64,000 nucleotides of DNA, taken from NCBI RefSeq assembly GCF_039392895.1, contig NZ_CP135027.1, forward strand, positions 186,001 through 250,000, given 5' to 3'. Below are positions 41,022 through 51,936 of this stretch, piece by piece (positions within the stretch are counted from its first letter, which is position 1; each line of letters opens with the position of its first letter). The notes below the pieces were generated by a model, which was not told the origin of the DNA, made no database searches, and saw only the letters and a program-made list of their open reading frames with translations. This stretch comes from Buchnera aphidicola (Mindarus keteleerifoliae). Lineage in GTDB: Bacteria > Pseudomonadota > Gammaproteobacteria > Enterobacterales > Enterobacteriaceae. The position numbers were made by a program, and so were the translations under genes.

Positions 41022-43100
41022 ATGACGAGGAAATCTATTTTTATTGAAAATATTAAAAAAATTTTAAAAAATGTAACGTGGATCGATTTTTCAGGTCCAA
41101 TTTTGATTTTGATCATATTATCCATGATGATTTTACCTCTATCAGCTTTTTTTTTAGATATTTTTTTTACTTTTAACATAGCAATATCTGTTACTATATT
41201 ATTAGTAACCATGTTAATTAAAAAAACCTTAGAATTTTCTGCTTTTCCTATAATATTGCTTTTTGCTACTTTATTAAGATTATCATTAAATGTTGCTTCA
41301 ACAAGAATCATTTTGCTTCAAGGGCATAACGGTATTTTTTCAGCAGGTCGTGTTGTAGAAGCATTTGGACATTTTTTAGTAGGTAGTAATTTTACTATAG
41401 GAATCATCATTTTTTCAATTTTTATTATTATTAATTTTATTGTAGTAACAAAGGGATCAGGACGCATTGCAGAAGTTAGTGCTAGATTTATATTAGATGG
41501 AATGCCAGGAAAACAAATGGCCATTGATGCAGATCTTAATTCAGGATTAATTAAAGAAAAAATAGCTAAAAAACGTAGGTTAGAAGTAATTAGAGAAGCT
41601 GATTTTTATGGTTCTATGGATGGTGCTAGTAAATTTATTCGAGGCGATGCTATTGCTGGATTACTTATTATGATAATAAATATTTTGGGAGGATTCATTG
41701 TTGGAATCGTCCAGCATGGCATGTATTTTGCTAAGGCAATAAAAACATATACATTATTAACAATAGGCGATGGTTTGGTAGCTCAAATTCCTGCTTTAAT
41801 TCTTTCAATAGCTTCAGGAGTGATGGTAACTAAAGTAAACATTTCTCAAAATGTCAGTAAACAAATGATTAATCAATTATTTATTAATCCTAAAGTTTTT
41901 TTATTAAGTGGTTTAGTATTAGGAATATTAGGTTTAGTTCCTGGGATGCCTAATTTAATTTTTTTAATATTTACAGCATCTTTTTTATTTTTTTCAAAAT
42001 ATATATTTGATAAACAAAAAAAAGAAGATAATCATTCCCATATTAAAGTTAAAGATAAAAAAACAGTAGAAGCTACGTGGAACGATGTAAATATACAAGA
42101 CTTAATTAGTGTAGAAGTAGGAAAAAATTTACTAACTTTAGTTGATTCGAAAGAAGAAAATTTATTAGAAAAAATTACAGAAGTTAGAAAAATGTGTGCT
42201 AAAAAATTTGGATTTTTACCGTCATATGTACATATAAAAAGTAATTTAGATTTACCAGTTAACACTTATAAAATTTTTATAAAAGGAATTAAAATTGATG
42301 AATGGATTATTGTTCAAAAAAAATATTTAGCTATTGATATGAAAAAAAATATTCTTAAAATAAAAGGAGAGAGTACAATAGAACCATCTTTTGGTTTTTC
42401 CGCTTTTTGGATTGATAAGAATATGATACGAACAGCTAAAGCATATGGTTATTCTGTAGTTCAGCCTAGTTCAATAATAGCTACTCATTTAAGCATCATA
42501 ATTTCGAAAAATTTAAGTACTTTATTAGGATTTCAGGAAACACAAAATTTATTAGATCGAGTTGCTCAAGAAATTCCTAAATTGATAGAAAACTTAATAC
42601 CTGATAGTATATCTTTCATAAATTTACATACTATTTTAAAAAATTTGTTATCAGAAAATATATCGATTAAGGATATGAGAACAATTTTAGAAACAATAAT
42701 AGAATATTCAAAGATACATAAAAATGTAAATGATTTAACAAGTGAGATTAGAATTTCTTTAAGTAATAGTATCATTCAAGATGCTTTTTCTGATTTAAAT
42801 AATGCAAAAATAATGAAATTAGATAGAAAGATAGAAAAAGATTTAATATTTTTTTTAAAAAACAAAAATTTAAAAAATGTCGATCCTATTTTTATTTTAA
42901 AATTAATTGAGGCAACAAAAAGATCAATAGAAAAACAAAAAAAGATTAAAGGTTCTTTGGTTTTAGTAGTTCATGATTCATTGAGAAGATTTATCTCCAT
43001 TATTTTAAGAAAACATTTCTCAGATTTAACTATTTTGTCAAATTTAGAAATAAGAGAATTTGTTAACATCGTTATGATAAATTTTATTTGTATCGAGTAA
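41022..43100 (+). CDS. flhA: Flagellar biosynthesis export protein FlhA
   Basis: FlhA is the large export-gate protein of the flagellar type III system. At 692 residues it equals E. coli FlhA. The N-terminal half holds about eight membrane spans and the conserved cytoplasmic loop (FVVTKGSGRIAEVSARF appears as IVVTKGSGRIAEVSARF). It also carries LDGMPGKQMAIDADLNSG and FYGSMDGASKFIRGDAIAG. The C-terminal cytoplasmic domain is complete in length. Buchnera keeps hook-basal bodies without filaments, often seen as exporters; here FlhA is intact while its partner FlhB is damaged. Confidence 0.96.
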   Translation: MTRKSIFIENIKKILKNVTWIDFSGPILILIILSMMILPLSAFFLDIFFTFNIAISVTILLVTMLIKKTLEFSAFPIILLFATLLRLSLNVASTRIILLQGHNGIFSAGRVVEAFGHFLVGSNFTIGIIIFSIFIIINFIVVTKGSGRIAEVSARFILDGMPGKQMAIDADLNSGLIKEKIAKKRRLEVIREADFYGSMDGASKFIRGDAIAGLLIMIINILGGFIVGIVQHGMYFAKAIKTYTLLTIGDGLVAQIPALILSIASGVMVTKVNISQNVSKQMINQLFINPKVFLLSGLVLGILGLVPGMPNLIFLIFTASFLFFSKYIFDKQKKEDNHSHIKVKDKKTVEATWNDVNIQDLISVEVGKNLLTLVDSKEENLLEKITEVRKMCAKKFGFLPSYVHIKSNLDLPVNTYKIFIKGIKIDEWIIVQKKYLAIDMKKNILKIKGESTIEPSFGFSAFWIDKNMIRTAKAYGYSVVQPSSIIATHLSIIISKNLSTLLGFQETQNLLDRVAQEIPKLIENLIPDSISFINLHTILKNLLSENISIKDMRTILETIIEYSKIHKNVNDLTSEIRISLSNSIIQDAFSDLNNAKIMKLDRKIEKDLIFFLKNKNLKNVDPIFILKLIEATKRSIEKQKKIKGSLVLVVHDSLRRFISIILRKHFSDLTILSNLEIREFVNIVMINFICIE

Positions 43101-43131
43101 TATAACTCTATTAAAGTTTATAGGAAAATAA

Positions 43132-44865
43132 TTACATTTTTTCAATAGTTTTAATACCTAATAGATTTAATCCTTTTTTTATTACCTTTGAAGTTAGTAT
43201 GGATAATTTAATCCTACTTAAAAATATTTTCTTTTTCTTTGCGAAGATAATAGGACAGGTTTCATAAAAGGAAGAAAAAATAGAAGATAATTCGTATAAA
43301 TATAAACACATAATATGAGGTTTCCCATGTTTTGAAATATTTAAAATAATTTCTTCGAATTCTAAAAGTTGAATAATTAATTTTTTTTCAATTTCTTTTT
43401 TTAGGCAAATTTTTTCTTTAATATTTAATTTATGCAGTTTAGATTTTTTTAAAATAGAAATAATTCTAGTATAAGCATATTGTATATAGGGTGCTGTATT
43501 TCCTTCAAAAGATAGTATTTGTTCCCAATCAAATATATAATTATTATTTCTGTTTTTTGATAAATCGAAATATTTAAGAGCACCTATTCCAATAATAGGA
43601 GCATAATTATTAAGTTCTTTTTTAGATATTTTTGGATTTTTTTCTTTTATTATTTTTGTTGATTTTTCTATAGCTTTATTTATAAGAGTTGTTAATTTAA
43701 TATTATCACCGGTTCTTGTTTTAAATGGTTGTTTTTTTTTAGATAAAATCATTCCGAACACATGATGTTCTATTAATACATTTAAGGGTACATAACCAGC
43801 TTTTTTTGCTATGATTGTTACTTGTTTTAAATGTTGTTCTTGTCGAGAATCAGTATAGTAAACAATTCTATCTGCTAATAAAGTTTGACATCTATATTTT
43901 AAGCAAGCAATATCAATCGTTGAATAAAGATAAGATTTATCTTTTTTTCTGATAATTACTCCCATAGTTTTTCCATTTCTATTTTTAAATTCATTTAAAT
44001 AAACAATAATAGATCCATTTTTTTTTACAGCTATATTTTTTTTAATGAGATCTTTGACTAGTGATCTAAGATGATCATTATATTGACTTTCTCCTTTTAC
44101 ATCTTTTAAAAGTAAAGAAACATTTAATTTTTTATAAATTTCTTGATTGTATTTTACAGTAATATCTACAATTTTTTTCCATATATCAATACAAAAAGAT
44201 TCTTTTTTCTGAAGTAAACAAGTAAAATTTTTTGATTTTCTAGCAAAATTATTATTAATTTCATATTTTTTTTTAGCTTTCTGATAAAAAATTTCCAATT
44301 TTTTTAAGTCGATTTTTTCCTTGAAATCAATTTTTTTTTCTAACATAAAAGCAATTAACATTCCAAATTGAATACCCCAATCTCCAATATGATTAACTTT
44401 TATAACTTTGTGACCTAAGTATTTTAATACTCTAACTAAAACATCGCCAATAATAGTAGATCTTAAATGACCTACGTGCATTTCTTTAGCAACATTTGGA
44501 GATGAGTAATCTACGACTATAGTTTTCGGTTTTTTTGTATTAACTATGTTTAATCTGGAACATGAAAACATTTTTTCAGCTTTTTCTTCTAACCATTTTT
44601 TACTTAAAATAATTGTAATTAATCCTGGTTTTATAATTTCTATTTTTTTATGAAATTTTTTTTTCTTAATTTTTAAGATAATTTTATTTGAAAGTTCATA
44701 AGGGTCTATATGCATTTTTTTTGAAATGTTTATAAGTCCATTAACTTGATAATCACTTTTTTGGTTTTTAGAACTTTTTTTTATTCCTAAATCATGATCA
44801 AAAGAAACACAAGAATCGATTAATGCCTTTTTAAATATTTTAGACAATTCTGATTTAAGGTTCAT
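43132..44865 (-). CDS. argS: Arginyl-tRNA synthetase
   Basis: ArgRS charges tRNA-Arg. The 577-residue length equals E. coli. The class I HIGH motif appears as HVGH at residues 130-133 within SSPNVAKEMHVGHLRST. VNHIGDWGIQFGM and the C-terminal anticodon-binding domain with NTAPYIQYAYTRI are also present. It is convergent with flhA (31 bases apart), and its start faces the 16S rRNA promoter region. Confidence 0.97.
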   Translation of the reverse strand: MNLKSELSKIFKKALIDSCVSFDHDLGIKKSSKNQKSDYQVNGLINISKKMHIDPYELSNKIILKIKKKKFHKKIEIIKPGLITIILSKKWLEEKAEKMFSCSRLNIVNTKKPKTIVVDYSSPNVAKEMHVGHLRSTIIGDVLVRVLKYLGHKVIKVNHIGDWGIQFGMLIAFMLEKKIDFKEKIDLKKLEIFYQKAKKKYEINNNFARKSKNFTCLLQKKESFCIDIWKKIVDITVKYNQEIYKKLNVSLLLKDVKGESQYNDHLRSLVKDLIKKNIAVKKNGSIIVYLNEFKNRNGKTMGVIIRKKDKSYLYSTIDIACLKYRCQTLLADRIVYYTDSRQEQHLKQVTIIAKKAGYVPLNVLIEHHVFGMILSKKKQPFKTRTGDNIKLTTLINKAIEKSTKIIKEKNPKISKKELNNYAPIIGIGALKYFDLSKNRNNNYIFDWEQILSFEGNTAPYIQYAYTRIISILKKSKLHKLNIKEKICLKKEIEKKLIIQLLEFEEIILNISKHGKPHIMCLYLYELSSIFSSFYETCPIIFAKKKKIFLSRIKLSILTSKVIKKGLNLLGIKTIEKM

Positions 44866-45029
44866 ATAACATAACTTACTTCGTTTTTAAAACAATAGTA
44901 TACAACATATTTTTTTTAAAAAATAATATTTTTATTTTTTTGATAAATAAAAAGCAAAAGTAAAAAAAAGAAATTTTTTACTCTTTATTTCTTAAATATT
45001 AAAATATTTTAAATAATGCAATAAAGTTA

Positions 45030-45058
45030 TTGACAAGATTAACATTTAATTATAGTAT
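45030..45058 (+). promoter_or_regulatory. Probable promoter of the 16S rRNA operon
   Basis: TTGACA at 45030-45035 matches the -35 consensus exactly. TAGTAT at 45053-45058 lies 17 bases downstream as a -10 element, about 110 bases before the mature 16S 5' end. It is the best-formed sigma-70 promoter seen in the window. Confidence 0.75.
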
Positions 45059-45075
45059 TGTGGGAGTTGAAAAAA

Positions 45076-45084
45076 GCTCTTTAA
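45076..45084 (+). promoter_or_regulatory. boxA-like antitermination element in the rrs leader
   Basis: GCTCTTTAA, the core of the ribosomal boxA element, lies just after the promoter and before the 16S processing stem, the same order as in E. coli rrn leaders. It suggests Nus-factor antitermination is kept. Confidence 0.6.
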
Positions 45085-45110
45085 AAATATCAGAAAATCT
45101 GTGTGGGTAC
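45085..45110 (+). promoter_or_regulatory. 5' arm of the 16S rRNA processing stem
   Basis: These 26 bases can pair with 46745-46770 beyond the 16S 3' end, with only two positions that need wobble. This is the RNase III stem that brackets pre-16S rRNA; rnc is present in the window. Confidence 0.75.
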
Positions 45111-45168
45111 ATCAAATTTAATTACAAAATAGAATTTAAAAATACTCTTACGAGTAAAAATTTTTGTT

Positions 45169-46721
<1,553 letters not shown>

Positions 46722-46744
46722 AAAAAATATGATTATTTTTGAAT

Positions 46745-46770
46745 GTATCCACACAAATTTTCTGATATTT
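46745..46770 (+). promoter_or_regulatory. 3' arm of the 16S rRNA processing stem
   Basis: Complementary to 45085-45110; it places the RNase III cut between 16S and tRNA-Ile. Confidence 0.75.
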
Positions 46771-46783
46771 AAAACAAGTAAAA

Positions 46784-46860
<77 letters not shown>

Positions 46861-46875
46861 TATAAATCAATGTAT

Positions 46876-46948
46876 GGGGCTATAGCTCAGCTGGTAGAGT
46901 GCCTGCCTTGCACGCAGGAGGTCAGCGGTTCGATCCCGCTTAGCTCCA
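46876..46948 (+). tRNA. tRNA-Ala (anticodon TGC)
   Basis: A 73-base cloverleaf: acceptor GGGGCTA with TAGCTCC, anticodon loop around TTGCACG, T arm GCGGTTCGATCCCGC. The genomic CCA is missing (AAA follows the stem), so CCA must be added after transcription. It follows tRNA-Ile by 15 bases. Confidence 0.97.
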
Positions 46949-46951
46949 AAA

Positions 46952-47728
46952 TTAATAAGAGTTTCTTAAAATTCTAAGTTTAATAAAACAATCTATATCA
47001 TTTGAATTTTTTGATAATCCAATAGAAGTTTTTAACATTTTTTCTTTAGTTCTTAGAAAGATATTTATTTTTTTTTCTAATTTTAGTTTTGTAGGTAAAC
47101 TACAAAATATTTTTTTTTTAAAATTTTTAATTTTATTTAAGTAATTAATGATATTTTTATCTTCTTTTAATAAAGAAGAGGAAAATTCTAAATTTTTTTT
47201 TGTATATTCATGAGAAGGATATATGAATATTTCATTAGGTAATGACAATATTTTTTGAATAGAAGTAAATTGTTCTTCATAAAAGTTTTTATATACTCTT
47301 CCACATCCTCCAGAAAATAAAACATCTCCACAGAATAAAAATGGATATGAGTAATAACTCACGTGTTCTTTCGTATGTCCCGGAGTATGCAAAATTTTCC
47401 ATTTTATTCCTAACAAATCAATTCGTTTTTTTTCATCAACATAAATTATAGTTTTAAACATTTTTATTTCTCTAGGACCATAAATTTTTAATTTTGGAAA
47501 ATTTTTTAATAAAAAAAATACTCCTTCTATATGATCTTCATGTTTATGAGTTAGAAATACAGACACTGGAATATAATTTCTTTTTCTTAAATATAAGATT
47601 AGAAATTTAGATTCTCCAGGATCTACAATAATTACCAATTTTTGGTTATTAACAATAACCCAAACATAATTATCTTTTAGTATTTTTATTTTTTTTATTT
47701 TAATTAAATTATTTGAATATAATATCAT
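46952..47728 (-). CDS. gloB: Hydroxyacylglutathione hydrolase (glyoxalase II)
   Basis: GloB hydrolyses S-lactoylglutathione in methylglyoxal detoxification. The 258-residue metallo-beta-lactamase fold protein has the metal motif THKHEDHIEG. Further ligands lie in HTPGHTKEHVSYY and LFCGDVLFSGGCGRVYKN, and in YPSHEYTKKNL. Its start overlaps the 3' end of rnhA by 20 bases, so the two may be translationally coupled. Its 3' end lies four bases from tRNA-Ala on the other strand. Confidence 0.95.
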   Translation of the reverse strand: MILYSNNLIKIKKIKILKDNYVWVIVNNQKLVIIVDPGESKFLILYLRKRNYIPVSVFLTHKHEDHIEGVFFLLKNFPKLKIYGPREIKMFKTIIYVDEKKRIDLLGIKWKILHTPGHTKEHVSYYSYPFLFCGDVLFSGGCGRVYKNFYEEQFTSIQKILSLPNEIFIYPSHEYTKKNLEFSSSLLKEDKNIINYLNKIKNFKKKIFCSLPTKLKLEKKINIFLRTKEKMLKTSIGLSKNSNDIDCFIKLRILRNSY

Positions 47729-48188
47729 TGTGATATCCTGTATCTTTCAAAGTTGAAGATGATCTAGCTGCTGACTTTGCTAATTTATCACATTTTTGAT
47801 TTTTTTTATTTCCAAAATGTGATTTGGTCCATTTCCAAAAAACATTGTGTTTTTGTATCAAATCATTTAATCGTTTCCACAAATCTATATTTTTTACTTT
47901 TTGGTTTTTTTTAGTTTTCCAGTTATTTAATTTCCAATTTTTAATCCATTTAGTAATTCCATTTTTTACATATATACTATCAGTAGTTAATTCTACCATA
48001 CATCTTTCTTGCAAAGATTCCATTGCCATAATTGCAGCCATCAATTCCATTCTATTATTAGTGGTGAAATCATATCCTACTGATAGTATTTTTTTGTTAT
48101 TTTTATATTCTATTATAGCTGAACAACCTCCAGGTCCTGGATTGCCTAGACAAGAACCATCAGTAAATATTTTGACTAATTTTATCAT
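47709..48188 (-). CDS. rnhA: Ribonuclease HI
   Basis: RNase HI removes RNA from RNA-DNA hybrids. The 159-residue protein holds the catalytic DEDD residues: Asp in IFTDGSCLGNPGPGG, Glu in MELMAAIMAMESL, Asp in ELTTDSIYVKNGI and Asp in CDKLAKSAA. It is divergent from dnaQ across a 55-base gap, the same pair as in E. coli. Confidence 0.97.
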   Translation of the reverse strand: MIKLVKIFTDGSCLGNPGPGGCSAIIEYKNNKKILSVGYDFTTNNRMELMAAIMAMESLQERCMVELTTDSIYVKNGITKWIKNWKLNNWKTKKNQKVKNIDLWKRLNDLIQKHNVFWKWTKSHFGNKKNQKCDKLAKSAARSSSTLKDTGYHNDIIFK

Positions 48189-48243
48189 TGTATTATATAA
48201 TCTCTGTAAATTAATAGCATATATGTTTATATTTTCTAATCAC

Positions 48244-48972
48244 ATGATACGACAAATAGTATTGGATACCGAGACAACTGGTATGAATCGAAAAGGATCT
48301 ATTTGCAAAAATCACAAAATTATTGAAATTGGTGCCGTAGAATTAATAAATCGTAAATTAACAGGAAATAATTTTCATATTTATCTTAATCCTAATCGAA
48401 AAGTTGATTTAGAAGCTTTTAAAATTCATGGAATTTCAGATTCTTTTTTAAAAAAAAAGCCAACTTTTAGAGAAATTTCAACTGATTTTTTAAATTATAT
48501 AAAAAACTCAGACTTAATTATTCACAATGCTGATTTTGACTTTAGCTTTATTCAATATGAATTTAAATTTTTAAATATTAAAATTCAACCTAAAAAAAAT
48601 TTCTTGAAATTAATCGATACTTTAATTATAGCAAGAAAATTATTTCCCGGTAAAAAAAATTCATTAGATGCCCTTTGTTCTCGTTATCAAATAAATAATA
48701 ACAATAGAAAATTACATAGTGCAATAATAGATGCTAAATTATTAGCAAGAGTATATTTACTAATGACAAGTAGTCAAGAAGAAATTAATTTCGAATTAAA
48801 AGAAAGCAATGTGGAAAGAGCACATAAGATAAAAAAAAAACATTCTTTTAAAAAAAGCTCTTTTAGTTATTTATTTGCTAATGACCAGGAAAAAAGAGAT
48901 CACAATTTTTATTTAAAAGAAATAAGAAAAAAGTTTGGAAAATGTTTATGGATCGATTCTTTTAAAAAATAA
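48244..48972 (+). CDS. dnaQ: DNA polymerase III epsilon subunit (proofreading exonuclease)
   Basis: DnaQ is the 3'-5' exonuclease partner of DnaE. The 242-residue protein has ExoI (IVLDTETTGMN), ExoII (HNADFDFSFI) and ExoIII (HSAIIDAKLL). The C-terminal region binds DnaE. I use ATG 48244, which gives MIRQIVLDTETTG; ATG 48223 is in frame too. The frame is open much further upstream, but that part is antisense to rnhA and unrelated to DnaQ. Confidence 0.96.
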   Translation: MIRQIVLDTETTGMNRKGSICKNHKIIEIGAVELINRKLTGNNFHIYLNPNRKVDLEAFKIHGISDSFLKKKPTFREISTDFLNYIKNSDLIIHNADFDFSFIQYEFKFLNIKIQPKKNFLKLIDTLIIARKLFPGKKNSLDALCSRYQINNNNRKLHSAIIDAKLLARVYLLMTSSQEEINFELKESNVERAHKIKKKHSFKKSSFSYLFANDQEKRDHNFYLKEIRKKFGKCLWIDSFKK

Positions 48973-49030
48973 TTAATTTAGTTGACTACTTTTTCAAAAA
49001 GTATCATAATGTATTTTTAAAAAAAAATTT

Positions 49031-49104
49031 GGTGCGGTAGTTCAGTTGGTTAGAATATCGGCCTGTCACGCCGGAGGTCACGGGTTCAAGTCCCGTTCGC
49101 ACCG
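49031..49104 (+). tRNA. tRNA-Asp (anticodon GTC)
   Basis: A 74-base cloverleaf: acceptor GGTGCGG with TTCGCACC, anticodon loop CTGTCAC and T arm CGGGTTCAAGTCCCG. CCA is not encoded. It sits downstream of dnaQ, as in E. coli where an Asp tRNA is next to dnaQ. Confidence 0.97.
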
Positions 49105-49338
49105 AAAATATATAATGTTTATAATCAGTTTTTCTTCTTTAAAAAATTCTACATATAAAATCCTTATTGAAAGTCTTTTTGATTAAAAATAGTAATTTTT
49201 GCTAATGTCATATAATTAATTTTGTAAATATTTTATTTCATAAAAATATTCTGAATTAATATTTATAAATGAAAAATATACGCATTATGAATATATTGTT
49301 AAATAATATATAATTTTTAACAGTAAAGGATATAATTT

Positions 49339-49924
49339 ATGTATAAAAAAATTATTCGGAATGAACTTCGTTCTGCTTTAAATATATTAAAAAATTTTCT
49401 AAATAATGATACTCAATTAAACCTTTTACAAAAATCTGCAATATTAATAGCTAATAGTTTTAAAAAAAAAAAAAGTTATTTCATGTGGAAATGGAGGCTC
49501 TCATTGTGACGCTATGCACTTTGCAGAAGAGTTAACAGGTTGTTATAGAAAAATTAGACCCGGATATCCTGCAATAGCTATATCGGATAGCAGTTATCTT
49601 TCTTGTGTTGGAAATGATTTAGGTTATGAAAATGTATTTTCAAGATATATAGAATCAGTAGGAAATGAACAGGATATATTATTTGGAATATCTACATCAG
49701 GTAATTCTTTAAATATTTTTAATGCAATAAATGCAGCAAGAAAAAAAAATATGAGAATAATTATTCTTACTGGAAAAAACGGGGGGAAAATAGCAGGTTT
49801 ATCGGATATAGAAATAAATATTCCTCATTTAGATTATTCTGATAGAATTCAAGAAATGCATATAAAAATAATTCATATAATTATATTATTAATTGAAAAA
49901 GAAATGAAAAAAGACACAAATTAA
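49339..49924 (+). CDS. gmhA: Sedoheptulose 7-phosphate isomerase, frameshifted at an A13 tract
   Basis: GmhA makes heptose precursors for lipopolysaccharide. From ATG 49339 (ribosome site AAAGGA) the frame encodes the N-terminal helix, ending ANSFKKKK at a run of 13 A (49462-49474), then stops at 49509 after 56 residues. In the next frame the enzyme continues: [20 protein letters not shown], then [19 protein letters not shown] and [13 protein letters not shown], to 49924. Twelve A residues would give 194 residues, about the E. coli length (192). Slippage rescue is inferred; early pseudogene formation is the alternative. Confidence 0.88.
49462..49474. repeat. Poly(A)13 tract causing the gmhA frameshift
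   Basis: Thirteen A residues at the exact frame change in gmhA; twelve would restore the frame. Confidence 0.85.
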
Positions 49925-50103
49925 TGAATATCAAACATTTATCATATTATTTCATCTATTTAATTTTATAAAAAATTATTTATTAATCATATTAATTTAA
50001 ACTTATTTGAAATTTTTTATATATTTTAAATATTTACTAATTAAAATTATAATTTTATTCCTAAAGTATTATTAATAATAATTTTATAATTTCGGATTTT
50101 TTT

Positions 50104-50565
50104 ATGGGTAAAAAATATATTGTTACTTGGGACAAATTGCAAATTTATGCAAGAAGATTAGCTAAAAAATTATTTAAAAAAAAAAATAATTGGAAAGGTA
50201 TCATAGCAGTTAGTAGAGGAGGTTTAATACCTTCGGCAATTATTGCAAGGGAATTAGGAATAAGATTAGTAGATACTTTATGCATTTCTAGTTACGATTA
50301 TAATCGTTTAAGGGATATAAAGATAATAAAATTAGCTAAAGGAAATGAAGAAGGAATTATTGTTATAGACGATTTAGTTGATACAGGAGGAACAGCAAAA
50401 ATTATTCGTGATATGTATCCGAAAGCATATTTCGTAACTATTTTTGCTAAACCTATAGGAAAATTTTTCGTAGATGCTTATGTAATCGATGTCCCTCAAG
50501 ATACTTGGATAGAACAACCCTGGGATATGTCTATTTCTTACGTTCCCCCTTTATCGGAATTATGA
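50104..50565 (+). CDS. gpt: Xanthine-guanine phosphoribosyltransferase
   Basis: Gpt makes GMP and XMP from guanine or xanthine with PRPP. The 153-residue protein (E. coli 152) has [19 protein letters not shown] and the PRPP loop [16 protein letters not shown]. The end DTWIEQPWD is typical of the family. It stands alone with about 180 and 236 bases of AT-rich flanks. With hpt in the same window, both purine salvage transferases are kept. Confidence 0.96.
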   Translation: MGKKYIVTWDKLQIYARRLAKKLFKKKNNWKGIIAVSRGGLIPSAIIARELGIRLVDTLCISSYDYNRLRDIKIIKLAKGNEEGIIVIDDLVDTGGTAKIIRDMYPKAYFVTIFAKPIGKFFVDAYVIDVPQDTWIEQPWDMSISYVPPLSEL

Positions 50566-50801
50566 TTTTCAATTATAAATAAATTTTATAGTTTTTTATT
50601 TTTATAAAAAAATCTTTTATATAAACATTTTATAGAAAAAATTAAAAATTAAGAATTGTCATTCAAAGAACATTTTTTAAATTAATAATTTAAAAAAATT
50701 GATTTTAAATAAAATTTTATGTATAAATACGTTTATTTTGTCTTTAATAATTTCCCTTTTAATTTTTAATTAAAAATATTTTTAACGAAGGAAAATAAAA
50801 A

Positions 50802-51530
50802 ATGACAGAGAAAGAAAAAAAAAATCATGAATTCGATGCTAAAAAATTAAAAAATACAAGTAATGGCACCGAACCATTTGATGTTGAAAATATAAAAAAT
50901 ACAAGTAATGGCACCGAACCATTTGATGTTGAAAATATAAAAAATACAAGTAATGGCACCGAACCATTTGATGTTGAAAATATAAAAAATACAAGTAATG
51001 GCACCGAACCATTTGATGTTGAAAATATAAAAGAAATAGATTTTTTAAAGGTGATCGATGATCCTGAAATAAATGAATTAAAGAATAAAATTTTAAAATC
51101 TGAAATTGAATTTTTAAAACAAAAAAATAACTTAGAAAAAAAACTAAATACAAGTAAATATTTATTTAAAAAAGAATTGGAAAAAAATTATAAATTTTGC
51201 TTAGAAAATTCAATATCTGAATTGCTGCCTGTATTAGATAATATAGAAAGAGCATTAGAATCGGTTAAAAATAATGTTAACAAAAATTTTTCGGAAAAGT
51301 TTTCTAATAAATTAGAAAAATTAATTAGTTTGATTTTAAAAACATTAAATCATTTTAATGTAGAAGTAATCAAAGATAAAAACGTATTGTTTAATCCTAA
51401 AATTCATCAAGCAATATCCGTCCAAAAATCTTCTGAAATTAAACCAAATCATATAATTTTTTTAATGCAAAAAGGATATTTGTTAAATAAACGTTTATTA
51501 CGTCCAGCAATGGTTATAGTTTCTGAATAA
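50802..51530 (+). CDS. grpE: Nucleotide exchange factor GrpE with an N-terminal tandem repeat
   Basis: GrpE releases ADP from DnaK. The 242-residue protein is about 45 residues longer than E. coli GrpE (197). The excess is in the N-terminus, where four perfect 15-residue repeats (NTSNGTEPFDVENIK) run from about residue 17 to 76. The usual long helix and dimer region follow (EINELKNKILKSEIEFLK), then LLPVLDNIERALE, and the beta domain NPKIHQAISVQ to the C-terminal PAMVIVSE. A GAAGGAAAA ribosome site precedes the ATG. The core looks intact. Confidence 0.96.
   Translation: MTEKEKKNHEFDAKKLKNTSNGTEPFDVENIKNTSNGTEPFDVENIKNTSNGTEPFDVENIKNTSNGTEPFDVENIKEIDFLKVIDDPEINELKNKILKSEIEFLKQKNNLEKKLNTSKYLFKKELEKNYKFCLENSISELLPVLDNIERALESVKNNVNKNFSEKFSNKLEKLISLILKTLNHFNVEVIKDKNVLFNPKIHQAISVQKSSEIKPNHIIFLMQKGYLLNKRLLRPAMVIVSE
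50849..51028 (+). repeat. Four perfect 45-bp tandem repeats within grpE
   Basis: Unit length is 45 bases, four copies with no mismatch, spanning 180 bases. The unit is a multiple of three, so the reading frame is kept. DNA-level identity including silent sites points to recent duplication. Confidence 0.93.
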
Positions 51531-51555
51531 ATAAGTATTTTATTAATAGAGTAAA

Positions 51556-51584
51556 CAGAGGTTTTAGATAAACTAATACCTCTG
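51556..51584. terminator. Bidirectional hairpin between grpE and rnfH
   Basis: CAGAGGT pairs with ACCTCTG, and the stem extends by TTAG/CTAA after one mismatch, leaving a 5-base loop. It lies between convergent grpE and rnfH, 25 bases after the grpE stop. Confidence 0.65.
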
Positions 51585-51594
51585 ATATAATTTT

Positions 51595-51882
51595 TTATTT
51601 TATTTTTTTAAGATTTTTAATTCTTAGTTCTTGAGGAGTAAAAAAAAGATTCCTATAAATTTCAATTCTATCTCCTTCTTCAACAAAATCATTTAACGAT
51701 ACAATTTTTCCATATATTCCTATTTTATTTTTGGATAAATTAATATCATTTGAAAAATTTAAAATCTTAGATTTTAAAATTACTTCCTTTACAGTTGAAT
51801 GTTTTAAAATTCTAATTTTTAAGATATATTGTATTTCTAAATATGCATATACTAATGAAACATTTATTTTCTTCATAAACAT
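51595..51882 (-). CDS. rnfH: RnfH family (UPF0125) small ubiquitin-like protein
   Basis: The 95-residue protein matches RnfH: VSLVYAYLEIQYILKI at the start, then DINLSKNKIGIYGK and the C-terminal GDRIEIYRNLFFTPQELR. The family has a ubiquitin-like fold and its function is not established; the name comes from linkage to rnf genes in some bacteria. It sits next to smpB, divergently, as in E. coli. Confidence 0.9.
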   Translation of the reverse strand: MFMKKINVSLVYAYLEIQYILKIRILKHSTVKEVILKSKILNFSNDINLSKNKIGIYGKIVSLNDFVEEGDRIEIYRNLFFTPQELRIKNLKKIK

Positions 51883-51936
51883 TTTAAGAAATAAAATTTA
51901 TTTCGACTATTTAATCAATAACTTGGAATACTTTAA

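Noticed and set aside
47824-48243. A 140-codon N-terminal extension of DnaQ
   Set aside because: This part is antisense to rnhA, rich in Phe/Leu as expected from the reverse of AT-rich coding DNA, and DnaQ homology starts at 48244.
50849-51028. Direct repeats as a possible CRISPR array
   Set aside because: The units are directly adjacent with no spacers, lie in frame inside grpE, and no cas genes are present.
50839-51153. A 104-codon antisense ORF over the grpE repeats with a repeated Tyr/Leu/Phe-rich sequence
   Set aside because: It only mirrors the tandem repeat in grpE; it has no ribosome site and no family resemblance.
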